From: Confluentibacter sediminis
Lineage (GTDB): Bacteria; Bacteroidota; Bacteroidia; Flavobacteriales; Flavobacteriaceae
Assembly: GCF_003258355.1 (NCBI RefSeq)
Contig: NZ_QKPO01000017.1
Span: 59,412-123,411, forward strand
Direction of reading: 5' to 3'
DNA: 64,000 bases
Shown here piece after piece: positions 9,863 to 17,479 of the stretch. The notes beneath the pieces were generated by a model. That model saw nothing but the letters and a program-made list of their open reading frames with translations, ran no database searches and was not told the origin of the DNA. Every line of letters begins with the position of its first letter. The stretch's first letter is position 1. The position numbers and the translations under genes were made by a program.

Positions 9863-10077
9863 TCTTGATGGTTTTTAAGAGCTTTAGAATCTATGGGGGC
9901 AAGCTCATGACCAAACATACTTAGTACAAGGTTTACCTTATCCATGTTCAAATTGGTTTTGCCTTGTTCTATTTTCCTAATCACAGTCAAGGCAACACCA
10001 GCACGCTCTGCAAACTCTTCTTGGGTAAGATTAACGTCTTTTCTACGTGCTTTTACAAATTCAGATAGCTCTTTCAT
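9859..10077 (-). CDS. hipB: HipB-like XRE-family DNA-binding protein
   Basis: Short helix-turn-helix protein (72 aa) with a canonical XRE/Cro fold: LTQEEFAERAGVALTVIRKIEQGKTNLNMDKVNLVLSMFG spans helices 2-5. As first gene of the hipBST operon it should bind the paired near-palindromes just upstream and repress the operon, with HipS and HipT as co-repressors. The start codon lies about 40 bp from the nearest operator copy. In split systems HipB may only boost neutralisation rather than be the antitoxin. Confidence 0.88.
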   Translation of the reverse strand: MKELSEFVKARRKDVNLTQEEFAERAGVALTVIRKIEQGKTNLNMDKVNLVLSMFGHELAPIDSKALKNHQE

Positions 10078-10117
10078 TATATGTTTTTAGATATAATTTT
10101 AATCAAATATAGTGAAT

Positions 10118-10175
10118 TATATGTAAATACGTATATTTTTATAGTTAAACTTTATTTTATATGTATATACGTATA
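10118..10175 (-). promoter_or_regulatory. Paired operators of the hipBST operon
   Basis: TATATGTAAATACGTATA (10118-10135) and TATATGTATATACGTATA (10158-10175) differ at one base, are near-palindromes and start 40 bp apart (about four turns). Their position immediately upstream of the HTH gene hipB is typical for toxin-antitoxin autoregulation with looping or cooperative binding. Confidence 0.65.
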
Positions 10176-10278
10176 ATTTTATTATGAAACCCCATGCTTC
10201 CAGCACATATCTTTTCCTGCATTTCGCTCACTACATGCACTCAAAAATAAAAGCTTACAGCTCCGCCTAATATGAGTG

Positions 10279-10322
10279 GTGGTATTTTAGACCATTTTAT
10301 TTATAAAGACCTAAAATACCAC
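10279..10322. repeat. 12-bp inverted repeat in the hip-ssb intergenic region
   Basis: GTGGTATTTTAG (10279-10290) and CTAAAATACCAC (10311-10322) are perfect inverted arms around a 20-nt A+T-rich spacer. No gene is convincing between 10176 and 10786. The region also holds a G+C-richer stretch with AGGC-TCGT-GCCT near 10532. The repeat could be a hairpin regulator, an element-end feature or part of a transfer origin; sequence alone does not decide. Confidence 0.5.
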
Positions 10323-10786
10323 AACCCATATTTTTAGCCAACCCGCAGTTTTAAATTTCAATCTAAAATAGAAAACCTTGAATAGCAAGAGATATAAGAT
10401 TAGTCCAATAAGTCCCACTTCCCACTATTTTAAATTTCACAAGGTTTTTTAATCCACTTCCGAGCCATCACTGTCCCATCTTTTTTTGGCAGCAAAACAA
10501 CAACATTCATTCTTGGACGACGGCATAAAGCCAGGCTCGTGCCTCGCTCTTTTTTATACGTCTTACCAAGCCTGAATATTGAATCACAACAGGCATCAAA
10601 AAAAGATAACAGCTGACGGCTCTACGGGAAGTAAATCAAAATATCAGATTATGAAATCATATCAAAATATCCAAAAAGGAAGTGGCACTAAAAAAAATCA
10701 AAAAAGAAAAACGCTTCTGGATACAATAAGTAAATCACTGAATATTAATCCCATCTGCTTTTTGTAGATACTAAATCAATTTAATT

Positions 10787-11125
10787 ATGGGAACATTAAA
10801 AAACAATGTACAGTTAATTGGAAACGTCGGACAAGACCCAACAATTACAACCTTGGAAAACGGAAAAAAAGTAGCAAAATTTCCATTGGCTACCAATGAG
10901 CATTACAAGAATGCCAAAGGCGAAAAACAGACCCAAACGGATTGGCACACTATCGTGGCTTGGGGCAGAACGGCAAACATTATTGAAAAATATGTGACAA
11001 AAGGAAAAGAAGTTGCCATTGTGGGCAAACTGACCTCAAGAAGTTATGAGGACAAGAATGGTACAAAGTGCTATGTGACCGAAGTGGTAGTGAGCGAAAT
11101 ACTCCTTTTGGGAGGCAACGAGTAA
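10787..11125 (+). CDS. ssb: Single-stranded DNA-binding protein
   Basis: OB-fold SSB (112 aa). Hallmarks: NVQLIGNVGQDPTITTLENGKKVAKFPLATNEHY at the N-terminus, then TDWHTIVAWGRTANIIEKYVTKGKEVAIVGKL and the closing strand YVTEVVVSEILLLG. It ends right after the OB fold and lacks the acidic tail tip that chromosomal SSBs use to recruit repair proteins, as is common for SSBs on mobile elements. It should coat single strands during conjugative transfer and re-synthesis. It opens the element's front module and is followed by a RadC-like gene and the mobilization genes. Confidence 0.94.
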   Translation: MGTLKNNVQLIGNVGQDPTITTLENGKKVAKFPLATNEHYKNAKGEKQTQTDWHTIVAWGRTANIIEKYVTKGKEVAIVGKLTSRSYEDKNGTKCYVTEVVVSEILLLGGNE

Positions 11126-11197
11126 ACAAAAATAAAGAGGGCATCTCTCTGGAAAAGTTGTGCCCTCTTTTCATTATTAATCTCTAAAGACAAAACA

Positions 11198-11692
11198 ATG
11201 AAATCGAAGATTCACGAATTCCAAAGCAAATATTCAGAAATGAGTAAAGACAAAGTTAACGAAGTAAAAATCAGTTACAAAGAGAAAATTGCCCTATCAG
11301 ATTCCCCGGTCATTAAAAATTCAGCTGATGCAGGAAGACTACTTTTTGAGACATGGGATAAGGACACCATATGCATACAGGAATCCTTTAAGGTGCTATT
11401 ATTGAACAACTCCAATAAAATCAAGGGGATTTATCAATTATCCACTGGTGGCATTACCGGAACCTTGGTGGACGTCCGCATTTTATTTGCCGTCATTTTG
11501 AAATCCCTTTCGGTGGGGGTGATTTTATCGCATAGCCATCCGAGTGGAAAGTTGATGCCCAGTGAAGCGGACAAGCAGCTCACCGAAAAAATCAAGAATG
11601 CAGCTGCTTTTTTTGATGTGAAAGTGTTGGACCATATCATCATTGCCCCAGATGGTGGGTATTACAGCTTTTCGGATAACGGTATATTATGA
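11198..11692 (+). CDS. RadC-like JAB/MPN-domain protein
   Basis: A 164-aa protein of the RadC-like JAB family, very common on Bacteroidota conjugative elements. The metal-binding JAMM motif is intact: HSHPSGKLMPSEAD near residues 110-123, after the family block GIYQLSTGGITGTLVDVR. The N-terminal HhH region of chromosomal RadC is absent. JAMM proteins are metallopeptidases or isopeptidases in other contexts; the substrate of RadC-type proteins is unknown and the old DNA-repair label is not well supported. It lies downstream of ssb, separated by 72 nt that contain a GAGGGCA/TGCCCTC hairpin near 11138-11168 (a likely terminator or attenuator). Confidence 0.88.
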   Translation: MKSKIHEFQSKYSEMSKDKVNEVKISYKEKIALSDSPVIKNSADAGRLLFETWDKDTICIQESFKVLLLNNSNKIKGIYQLSTGGITGTLVDVRILFAVILKSLSVGVILSHSHPSGKLMPSEADKQLTEKIKNAAAFFDVKVLDHIIIAPDGGYYSFSDNGIL

Positions 11693-11707
11693 TTTAACAC
11701 CTCAATT

Positions 11708-11905
11708 ATGGTCTATTTAAATTACAACAACCTCGATAACGAAACCCAATTATACTTGATTTCCAAATCAAAAAAAGATGTGGAAAAGCGTTTTGGGGAG
11801 CAATTAAGGAACTATGCCAGGGAACACAACGTTAATTACGATACCCTGTTGGAAGAAGAAGCGATACGAAATCTATACAATTATAAGTATGTTTTCAAAA
11901 TATGA
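11708..11905 (+). CDS. Small hypothetical protein after radC-like gene
   Basis: A 65-aa acidic-basic protein starting MVYLNYNNLDNETQLYLISKSKKDVE, predicted mostly helical, with no family I recognise. It follows the RadC-like gene by 15 nt and is probably co-transcribed with it. A GCCCATTTATTATGATGGGC hairpin with a T run (11928-11952) lies just after it and should end the transcript. Small helical proteins at this position recur on such elements, which argues it is real. Confidence 0.6.
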   Translation: MVYLNYNNLDNETQLYLISKSKKDVEKRFGEQLRNYAREHNVNYDTLLEEEAIRNLYNYKYVFKI

Positions 11906-11927
11906 ACATCAAACCGAACCAAACAAG

Positions 11928-11953
11928 CCCATTTATTATGATGGGCTTTTTTT
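11928..11953 (+). terminator. Rho-independent terminator after the ssb-radC unit
   Basis: Arms GCCCAT (11929-11934) and ATGGGC (11941-11946) form a short stem followed directly by seven T residues, downstream of the small gene that ends at 11905. Confidence 0.6.
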
Positions 11954-12077
11954 ATGCGTAATTAACTGAAAATATTATCTTTATAACGTTGCATACCAAC
12001 ATCTTTTGGTCATTGTGTTTTTTGATTTGACTTTCCTAAAATGACCAATCCATAAATTAAAAATAGGACATCCGACC

Positions 12078-12323
12078 TTGGTTGGGCGTCTGAAAATTTT
12101 GGTCCCTGACGGGACGAAATCGAGTAGCAAGAGGGTAACACGCAGGGCGATGTTACGGGAATCGATTTTTGCACAATCCCTTATAAATAAAGGGATTGAG
12201 GAGATTGGAATAATAGGGGGTAAGGTGGTTTTCACGGAAAAATCGTCGCAGCCCAATAAAATCAGCAAATTTTTCACGGAAAAATGGACCAGGGATATGA
12301 AAGGGAACGGTTTGAGAGCCTGA
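12078..12323 (+). CDS. Possible small basic protein upstream of bfmA; region may hold oriT
   Basis: An 81-aa frame, unusually basic in its first half (KSSSKRVTRRAMLRE), overlapping the next gene by 40 bp. I recognise no family. The stretch is richer in G+C than its surroundings and carries short inverted repeats (for example AATCCCTT at 12175-12182 with AAGGGATT at 12191-12198), as expected of a transfer origin just upstream of relaxase genes. It may be coding, oriT, or both; coding status is a guess. Confidence 0.35.
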   Translation: MVGRLKILVPDGTKSSSKRVTRRAMLRESIFAQSLINKGIEEIGIIGGKVVFTEKSSQPNKISKFFTEKWTRDMKGNGLRA

Positions 12324-12868
12324 GCATCAAAACGTCCGTAGCCAAGAAATTCAGGAATTACTGCAAGAGCATCTCCAAATCGCAGTCCATGGCCTTGAGG
12401 CTTATGGTCGAATTTTTTGAGGATAATGGGGTGTCACCGGAAGACCGTCTTGGCGAGACCTTAGCTTCCTTAAAGGGACAGATCATAAAACGCTCCAATG
12501 CCGTCATTGCCATTATCAAGAACATTGAGAAGATGCACCACAAACCAACCACGGCCATTCTGCAAACCTTATTTGAACAGATGTCCCAAATAGAACCTGA
12601 TGAAAATGAGACATTTGATTTTGGGGAGCCCAAGTTACTTCCCGAAAATGAAGAACTAAACCATTATAAAAATGCCTATTACAAAACCCAAGAGGCCTAT
12701 AACGATTTAAAACAAGAGACCAAGGGATTGCTCAAAAAGGTAAAATACGTCCGGAACAATTTCGGTATCGGGCATTACCGTTTGAACATCACCAATGAAG
12801 CCCTTGAAACCATAAAACAAAAATTGGAACATGTACATCACCATAACACCACAGAAACTAGGCGATAA
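12284..12868 (+). CDS. bfmA: BfmA/BtgA-family mobilization protein
   Basis: A 194-aa accessory mobilization protein. The N-terminal 45 residues resemble a ribbon-helix-helix or short DNA-binding module (ESLSIKTSVAKKFRNYCKSISKSQSMALRLMVEFF), and the rest is charged and coiled-coil-prone. In Bacteroides such proteins bind oriT and assist the relaxase. The relaxase gene starts 38 bp inside its 3 prime end, so the two are coupled. Identification rests on sequence pattern plus position before a MobB-type relaxase. Confidence 0.8.
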   Translation: MDQGYERERFESLSIKTSVAKKFRNYCKSISKSQSMALRLMVEFFEDNGVSPEDRLGETLASLKGQIIKRSNAVIAIIKNIEKMHHKPTTAILQTLFEQMSQIEPDENETFDFGEPKLLPENEELNHYKNAYYKTQEAYNDLKQETKGLLKKVKYVRNNFGIGHYRLNITNEALETIKQKLEHVHHHNTTETRR

Positions 12869-13865
12869 TTATGGACAGGGCGTGGCTGATTTTGTTGCGT
12901 ATCTGGAAAAGGAAAATGAAGGTAAATCCATGGAGGACATGGAGCCCTTTTTCAACCAACATGGCGACCAAATCTCCTCTAAGGAAGTCATTCGTGATAT
13001 TGATAACAATACCGCCAAGCTCAAAAAAACAGAACCCAAATTCTATTCCATAACCCTTAATCCAAGCCAACAGGAACTGAAGCACCTGACAAACCATTCT
13101 GAAGATTTAAGACAATACACACGGGAGGTCATGAAGGTGTACGCGGCATCCTTCCATCGTGAGATTGATGGTAGGCCCATCACCGTAGACGATATAAAAT
13201 ACTATGCCAAAATAGAACATGAACGGACCTATAAGGGCACCGATAAGGTGATTCGGGACAATGCCCCGTATTATGGGAAAATCGTCGCTTTAAAGAACGA
13301 GATTCAGCAAATCCATAGTGGAAAGCTTTCAGGTGACATCGCTTCAAAAATGCAACAGATCCAACAATTGGAACGGGAGGCTCCCCATCAACTCAACGGA
13401 CAAATGATTACCCAGGGCATGGCCAAGGAGGGATCCCAATCCCACATCCATATCATCGTGAGTAGAAAAGACCAGTCCAACCGCTACAGCTTGTCCCCAG
13501 GGAGTAAGTACAAGGCGTCTGAGGTGGAAATGAATGGTAAAATGGTCAAGCGTGGGTTTGATAGGGATCGGTTCTTTGGAGCATCTGAGTCCACTTTTGA
13601 TTCCTTATTTCAGTACAAACGAAACTATGTGGAAACCTACCAAGCCAGAAAAACACTGGTCAAGCAGCCTCAAATGTATTATGCCAATATTTTGGGCTTG
13701 CCAAGCAACGAGAAAGCCATCGCCTTTAAATTGCTGGGGCAGGCAGGGCTGAACACCCCGCTCATGAACCTCCCGACCAATAAGGTGCAATTGGTAATGA
13801 AGGCCATCAAACACGTAAAGCGAGTTCTGGGTAAGGCCTTGGAATCGGGTTCCATTGGTATATGA
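12831..13865 (+). CDS. mobB: MobB-family relaxase (DUF5712 type)
   Basis: Relaxase (344 aa) that should nick oriT and pilot the transferred strand. The start MYITITPQKLGDNYGQGVADFVAYLEKEN is typical of the Bacteroidota MobB/DUF5712 group. The metal-binding His motif is seen as SQSHIHIIVSRKD near residues 203-215. Tyr residues that could carry the covalent DNA link lie in the N-terminal half, but I cannot single one out. It overlaps the coupling-protein gene by 4 bp (ATGA-type). Order BfmA-MobB-coupling ATPase is the standard mobilization block. Confidence 0.85.
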   Translation: MYITITPQKLGDNYGQGVADFVAYLEKENEGKSMEDMEPFFNQHGDQISSKEVIRDIDNNTAKLKKTEPKFYSITLNPSQQELKHLTNHSEDLRQYTREVMKVYAASFHREIDGRPITVDDIKYYAKIEHERTYKGTDKVIRDNAPYYGKIVALKNEIQQIHSGKLSGDIASKMQQIQQLEREAPHQLNGQMITQGMAKEGSQSHIHIIVSRKDQSNRYSLSPGSKYKASEVEMNGKMVKRGFDRDRFFGASESTFDSLFQYKRNYVETYQARKTLVKQPQMYYANILGLPSNEKAIAFKLLGQAGLNTPLMNLPTNKVQLVMKAIKHVKRVLGKALESGSIGI

Positions 13866-15310
13866 TTATGGATTTCGGTTTTAACATAGTATATGGATTC
13901 ATGGGAATGCTCTTCTTGGGGTTGCTTTTGTATGCGTTTTTATTACAGGACCAAATCAACATCCCCAAAAAGTACCAAGTCCATTTTAAGCTCAAATATG
14001 GGCATTTCAAATTGGACAACCTTAGGCGTGGGGTCTCAATCATTGGTTCGGCCGGTAGTGGAAAGACGGAAAGTGTGGTCTATAATTTGTTGCAACATGT
14101 CAGCAAGTATGGTTTTTGTGGCATTATCCATGACTATAAGGATTTTGAACTGACCGAAATCGCCTACCCCTTATTCAGGGACAGCCCAGAAGTGACATTC
14201 TATACCATAGCATTTGATACCATCCACCACAAGGTCAATCCGATCGCCCCGCACTACCTGCCCAATGAGGAGAGCGTCAATGAGCTATCAAGGGTGCTTG
14301 TGGAAAACCTTTTGGAACAAGGGGAACAGTCCAATGCCACAGCCCGTTTTTTTAACGATGCCGTGGAAGGGCTATTGGCTGGCCTGATCTGGAAATTAAA
14401 GACCGATTATCCCAAGTTTTGTACTTTGCCCCATGTTATAGCCGCTTTCCAAAGTATGTCGACCAAAAAGCTGGTGGCATTCCTAAGCTCGAATCTGATT
14501 GCAAAAAGCATGGCTAGTGCCTTTATCAATGGCATCGAATCCGAAAAACAGACCGCAGGGGTAAAAAGTACCCTGTCCAATGCCTTAAAAAAAATAAGCT
14601 CCCAAAAGCTGTTCATGGTACTATCTGAGGATGGTGTGCCTTTAAATATCAATAGCAGTGATAATCCTTCGATCATCTCCATTGTCAATAATCCAAAATA
14701 CGAATCGGCATATGCACCGATCATTGCTGCCATCATGCATACCGTCATCAAACAAATGAGTGTTAGAAACCAACAGTCTGCCTTTGTGCTGATGGAAGAG
14801 GCCCCAACCATAAAATTGACCAACATGCACCGCATTCCGGCAACGCTTAGAAGCTATGATATTGCCACGATGTATGTCATGCAGGATAAAATCCAGAATG
14901 ACATGCTTTATGGGGACAAGGCCAGTAAGGCCATTTTAAGTAACCTATCTTATCAGTTTTTTGGAAAGGTCAATGACCCTGATACCGCCAAATACTATGA
15001 ACAGTTTTTTGAAATCATTAAAATACCCACCAAAAGCATTAGTAGGAGCAGTGGACTCACTTTGGAAAGTCGTATCACCAAAGGGGAGAAGGAAGTCTCG
15101 AAAAGACGTGCCGGGATATTCTTTAGATTGAAACAGGGAGAGTTTGTGGCTTTTGCGGATGGTAAGGATCGAAAGGTGCAGTTTAAATTGCAAAAAATAG
15201 AAAAAACCAGGCCCGAGAGCCATGTGATATATTCTGATGATGAGTTGAGATGGCAGCATGAAGGTATCTATCGGGATATTAGAACGCTCTCGGGCAAGAA
15301 TGAACAATAG
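13862..15310 (+). CDS. mobC: Type IV coupling protein (TraG/VirD4-like ATPase)
   Basis: Coupling ATPase (482 aa) that links the relaxase-DNA complex to the mating channel. One N-terminal membrane helix (about residues 8-25) precedes a Walker A motif IGSAGSGKTES near 61-70. The Walker B region is near SAFVLMEEAPTIKL (about 300), followed by MYVMQDKIQND typical of the family. It is the last gene of the mobilization block. Its 3 prime end overlaps the convergent exonuclease gene by 32 bp, so transcription from one side must run into the other. Confidence 0.88.
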   Translation: MIMDFGFNIVYGFMGMLFLGLLLYAFLLQDQINIPKKYQVHFKLKYGHFKLDNLRRGVSIIGSAGSGKTESVVYNLLQHVSKYGFCGIIHDYKDFELTEIAYPLFRDSPEVTFYTIAFDTIHHKVNPIAPHYLPNEESVNELSRVLVENLLEQGEQSNATARFFNDAVEGLLAGLIWKLKTDYPKFCTLPHVIAAFQSMSTKKLVAFLSSNLIAKSMASAFINGIESEKQTAGVKSTLSNALKKISSQKLFMVLSEDGVPLNINSSDNPSIISIVNNPKYESAYAPIIAAIMHTVIKQMSVRNQQSAFVLMEEAPTIKLTNMHRIPATLRSYDIATMYVMQDKIQNDMLYGDKASKAILSNLSYQFFGKVNDPDTAKYYEQFFEIIKIPTKSISRSSGLTLESRITKGEKEVSKRRAGIFFRLKQGEFVAFADGKDRKVQFKLQKIEKTRPESHVIYSDDELRWQHEGIYRDIRTLSGKNEQ

Positions 15311-16655
15311 TTGGTTGCTGGGGACCGTTAAACAAATAGCTGCGTAAAATCTTCTGCACATCCACATTATTCTTTTGTGGGATCAAATTGGTCTCTATAT
15401 CTTCATGGCTTGTAATTTGTTCAGAACTATCAATGAAACCATACCCTAAATAGACGTTGTTTTTTATTAGGACAAAAGCGTCTTCTTCTGGATACCTTCC
15501 TTTTTCCTTGATGATAACATCCCTGGAGTTTTCAATGGTGTGCTTTATGGCATTTTGAACACGGATGTTGTAGTCATCGACAGATTCATTTTCAACACAA
15601 ATACCTTTGCAGGATGTAATGGAATAATGGGAACATTGGCCAACGCCTTCCTGCAGATGGCAATACTTAGGACATAATTCAAATTGGATGCAAAGACGTT
15701 CCAGAAATTGCCTGCAATCCGTTATGTTGTAAAAGGTCTGTAATGGATGGGGTGTTGCTTTTAACGTGTTATAGGCTAAATGGATGATGCCATGTCTGTC
15801 TTCAAAATTGAATATAGCATAGGCCTTGGGTGTTCTTTTGGAAGCTCGATTATACTCTGGAAAGTAATGTTTTATGGCAGCATCTTCCATCAGAAGTGCG
15901 ATGAGCTCACTGCCGGATAGTTCAAAATCAATGTGTGCCGTTTCCCGACAGAGGTTAAGCTCCCGTTCCGTTTTATTGTAAAAATGACCTAAAACACGTT
16001 TCTTTAAATCCTTTGCTTTGCCCACATAAATAACCTTTCCTTTTTTATTCTTAAAATAGTAAATACCTGCTTCGTTTGGGATGGCGTTAAAAACGGCACT
16101 CGGTAAATGTGGCGGTAAGGTGGCTTCCTTAGAGGATTTTTTAAGAAAATCATTGAACACGGTTTCAGAATCCTTGGTACTCAATAACCTTTCAAAAAGA
16201 ATGACCGTGGCTTCAGCATCGCCTCTTGCCCTATGCCTGCCGTTGATATCAATGTCAAGGGCATGGCAAATCTTGCCTAAGCTATAGGACTTATGTCCCG
16301 GGATTAATTTTCTGGAGAGCCGAACCGTGCACAGTTTTTTTCTTGTGAAATCCATACCTATCGCTTTGAACTCATTACGAATCACATTGTAATCGAAATT
16401 GACACTGTGGGCCACAAAGATGCTTCCATCCGTGATGTCCAGAATTCGCTGTGCGATTTCTGAAAAAGTAGGTGCATTGGCAACCATGAGATTATCAATA
16501 CCTGTCAAGGCCGTGATGTAATCGGGTATATAACTTTCAGGATTGACCAAGGATGTGAACTCATCAATAACTTTGCTGCCATCATATTTGAAAATGGATA
16601 TCTCCGTTATTTTATTGCCTTGCCCTGTAGTCTCAATATCAACAATCGTATACAT
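15279..16655 (-). CDS. DEDDh exonuclease fused to a GIY-YIG (UvrC/Cho-like) nuclease
   Basis: A two-nuclease fusion (458 aa). Residues about 1-165 are a DnaQ/epsilon-type 3 prime-5 prime exonuclease: DIETTG (D and E ligands), HSVNFDYNVI, and HRARGDAEAT (catalytic H and D). Residues about 205-285 form a GIY-YIG domain, AGIYYFKNKKGKVIYVGKAKDLKKRV, as in UvrC and Cho. The remaining part resembles the Cho/UvrC middle region and has clustered Cys (CPKYCHLQ..GQCSHY...CKGIC) that could bind metal. Its start codon overlaps the S24 repressor stop (TAATG), so the pair is one operon. The likely job is repair or processing alongside the error-prone polymerases transcribed divergently. Confidence 0.9.
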   Translation of the reverse strand: MYTIVDIETTGQGNKITEISIFKYDGSKVIDEFTSLVNPESYIPDYITALTGIDNLMVANAPTFSEIAQRILDITDGSIFVAHSVNFDYNVIRNEFKAIGMDFTRKKLCTVRLSRKLIPGHKSYSLGKICHALDIDINGRHRARGDAEATVILFERLLSTKDSETVFNDFLKKSSKEATLPPHLPSAVFNAIPNEAGIYYFKNKKGKVIYVGKAKDLKKRVLGHFYNKTERELNLCRETAHIDFELSGSELIALLMEDAAIKHYFPEYNRASKRTPKAYAIFNFEDRHGIIHLAYNTLKATPHPLQTFYNITDCRQFLERLCIQFELCPKYCHLQEGVGQCSHYSITSCKGICVENESVDDYNIRVQNAIKHTIENSRDVIIKEKGRYPEEDAFVLIKNNVYLGYGFIDSSEQITSHEDIETNLIPQKNNVDVQKILRSYLFNGPQQPTIVHSCPRAF

Positions 16656-17425
16656 TACCGCATTTTTTCCAAAGCTTTCAATTCAACTCCCAAATCATTG
16701 AACATACTTATGATACTGCTTATTTTCAGGTCCTGTTCACTATATTCCTGGGTATTGATGCTGCACGTGAACTCCCATAATTCAAGGACTTCGTCTATGG
16801 GGATGCTGTAGTCATGGTATGCTTTGTTATCTGATATTAGTAACAATGAATTATTGAGTTCAATATTATTTATCACCCGCTTATACACCATGCCATCATT
16901 TAGGGTCACCAAGACATAGGTTCTGCCACTTTTTATTTCGCTTCGGTCTTCCACATAGCGACCCACCACATAAGAGCCACTTTTCATGGGCAGCATGGAA
17001 TCGCCCTTGATGGGAAAGGCCCTGTGTTTTCCCGTGGGCAAAAAGGGTAGCTTTATTTTTTGTAATTGTTCGATATACTCAGGGTCATCGTAGCCTGCTA
17101 AATACCCTGCTGAGGCTTTTATTGGAACGACCTCAATCAAGTTGTTATTATCATTGTCCACAGTGATCGGGAACAAGATGCGTTGGTTTCCAATATCTAT
17201 AAAAGAGGAGTCCGTTGCTTTTGTTAGGTCATTTCTCAACAAAATATCAATGGGCAATTTAAAATAATCAGAGATTTTAATCAACATCTCTATGGTGGGT
17301 GCTGAACGTTCTTCTTCGTAGGAGCCAATTCTGGAGCGTGGGACCTGGAGTTCATCTGCCAAAGCTTCTTGGGATAGCTTTTTAAGTCCCCTTAAATGTT
17401 TGAGGTTTTTTGAAATCATTTTCAT
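16655..17425 (-). CDS. S24/LexA-like XRE repressor
   Basis: A 256-aa CI/LexA-like regulator. N-terminal XRE helix-turn-helix (KLSQEALADELQVPRSRIGSYEEERSAPTIEMLIKISDYF, about residues 17-56). The C-terminal S24 peptidase fold has the likely cleavage Ala-Gly in KASAGYLAGY (about 103), the catalytic Ser in KGDSMLPMKSGSYVVG (about 138) and the Lys in DGMVYKRV (about 175). DNA damage and RecA filaments should trigger self-cleavage. It is divergent from dinB-dnaE with only 52 bp between start codons and the likely operators in that gap, so it plausibly represses both itself and the polymerases. Confidence 0.9.
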   Translation of the reverse strand: MKMISKNLKHLRGLKKLSQEALADELQVPRSRIGSYEEERSAPTIEMLIKISDYFKLPIDILLRNDLTKATDSSFIDIGNQRILFPITVDNDNNNLIEVVPIKASAGYLAGYDDPEYIEQLQKIKLPFLPTGKHRAFPIKGDSMLPMKSGSYVVGRYVEDRSEIKSGRTYVLVTLNDGMVYKRVINNIELNNSLLLISDNKAYHDYSIPIDEVLELWEFTCSINTQEYSEQDLKISSIISMFNDLGVELKALEKMR

Positions 17426-17426
17426 A

Positions 17427-17479
17427 ATGCTACAAATATAAGCAATAATTACTAAATAATGTAGCTAATTTTGTAGCAT
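17427..17479. promoter_or_regulatory. Divergent operator region of the mutagenesis cassette
   Basis: Perfect inverted arms ATGCTACAAA (17427-17436) and TTTGTAGCAT (17470-17479) lie 33 bp apart, and a third half-site TGTAGC occurs at 17460-17465. The right arm runs into the dinB start codon (17478) and the left arm lies 2 bp upstream of the repressor start (17425), so bound repressor would block both genes at once. Binding by the S24 repressor is inferred. Confidence 0.6.

Noticed and set aside
10579..10767. 62-codon TTG-started frame before ssb
   Set aside because: Lys/Ser/Gln-rich low-complexity product, weak start and no recognisable relative; more likely leader DNA.
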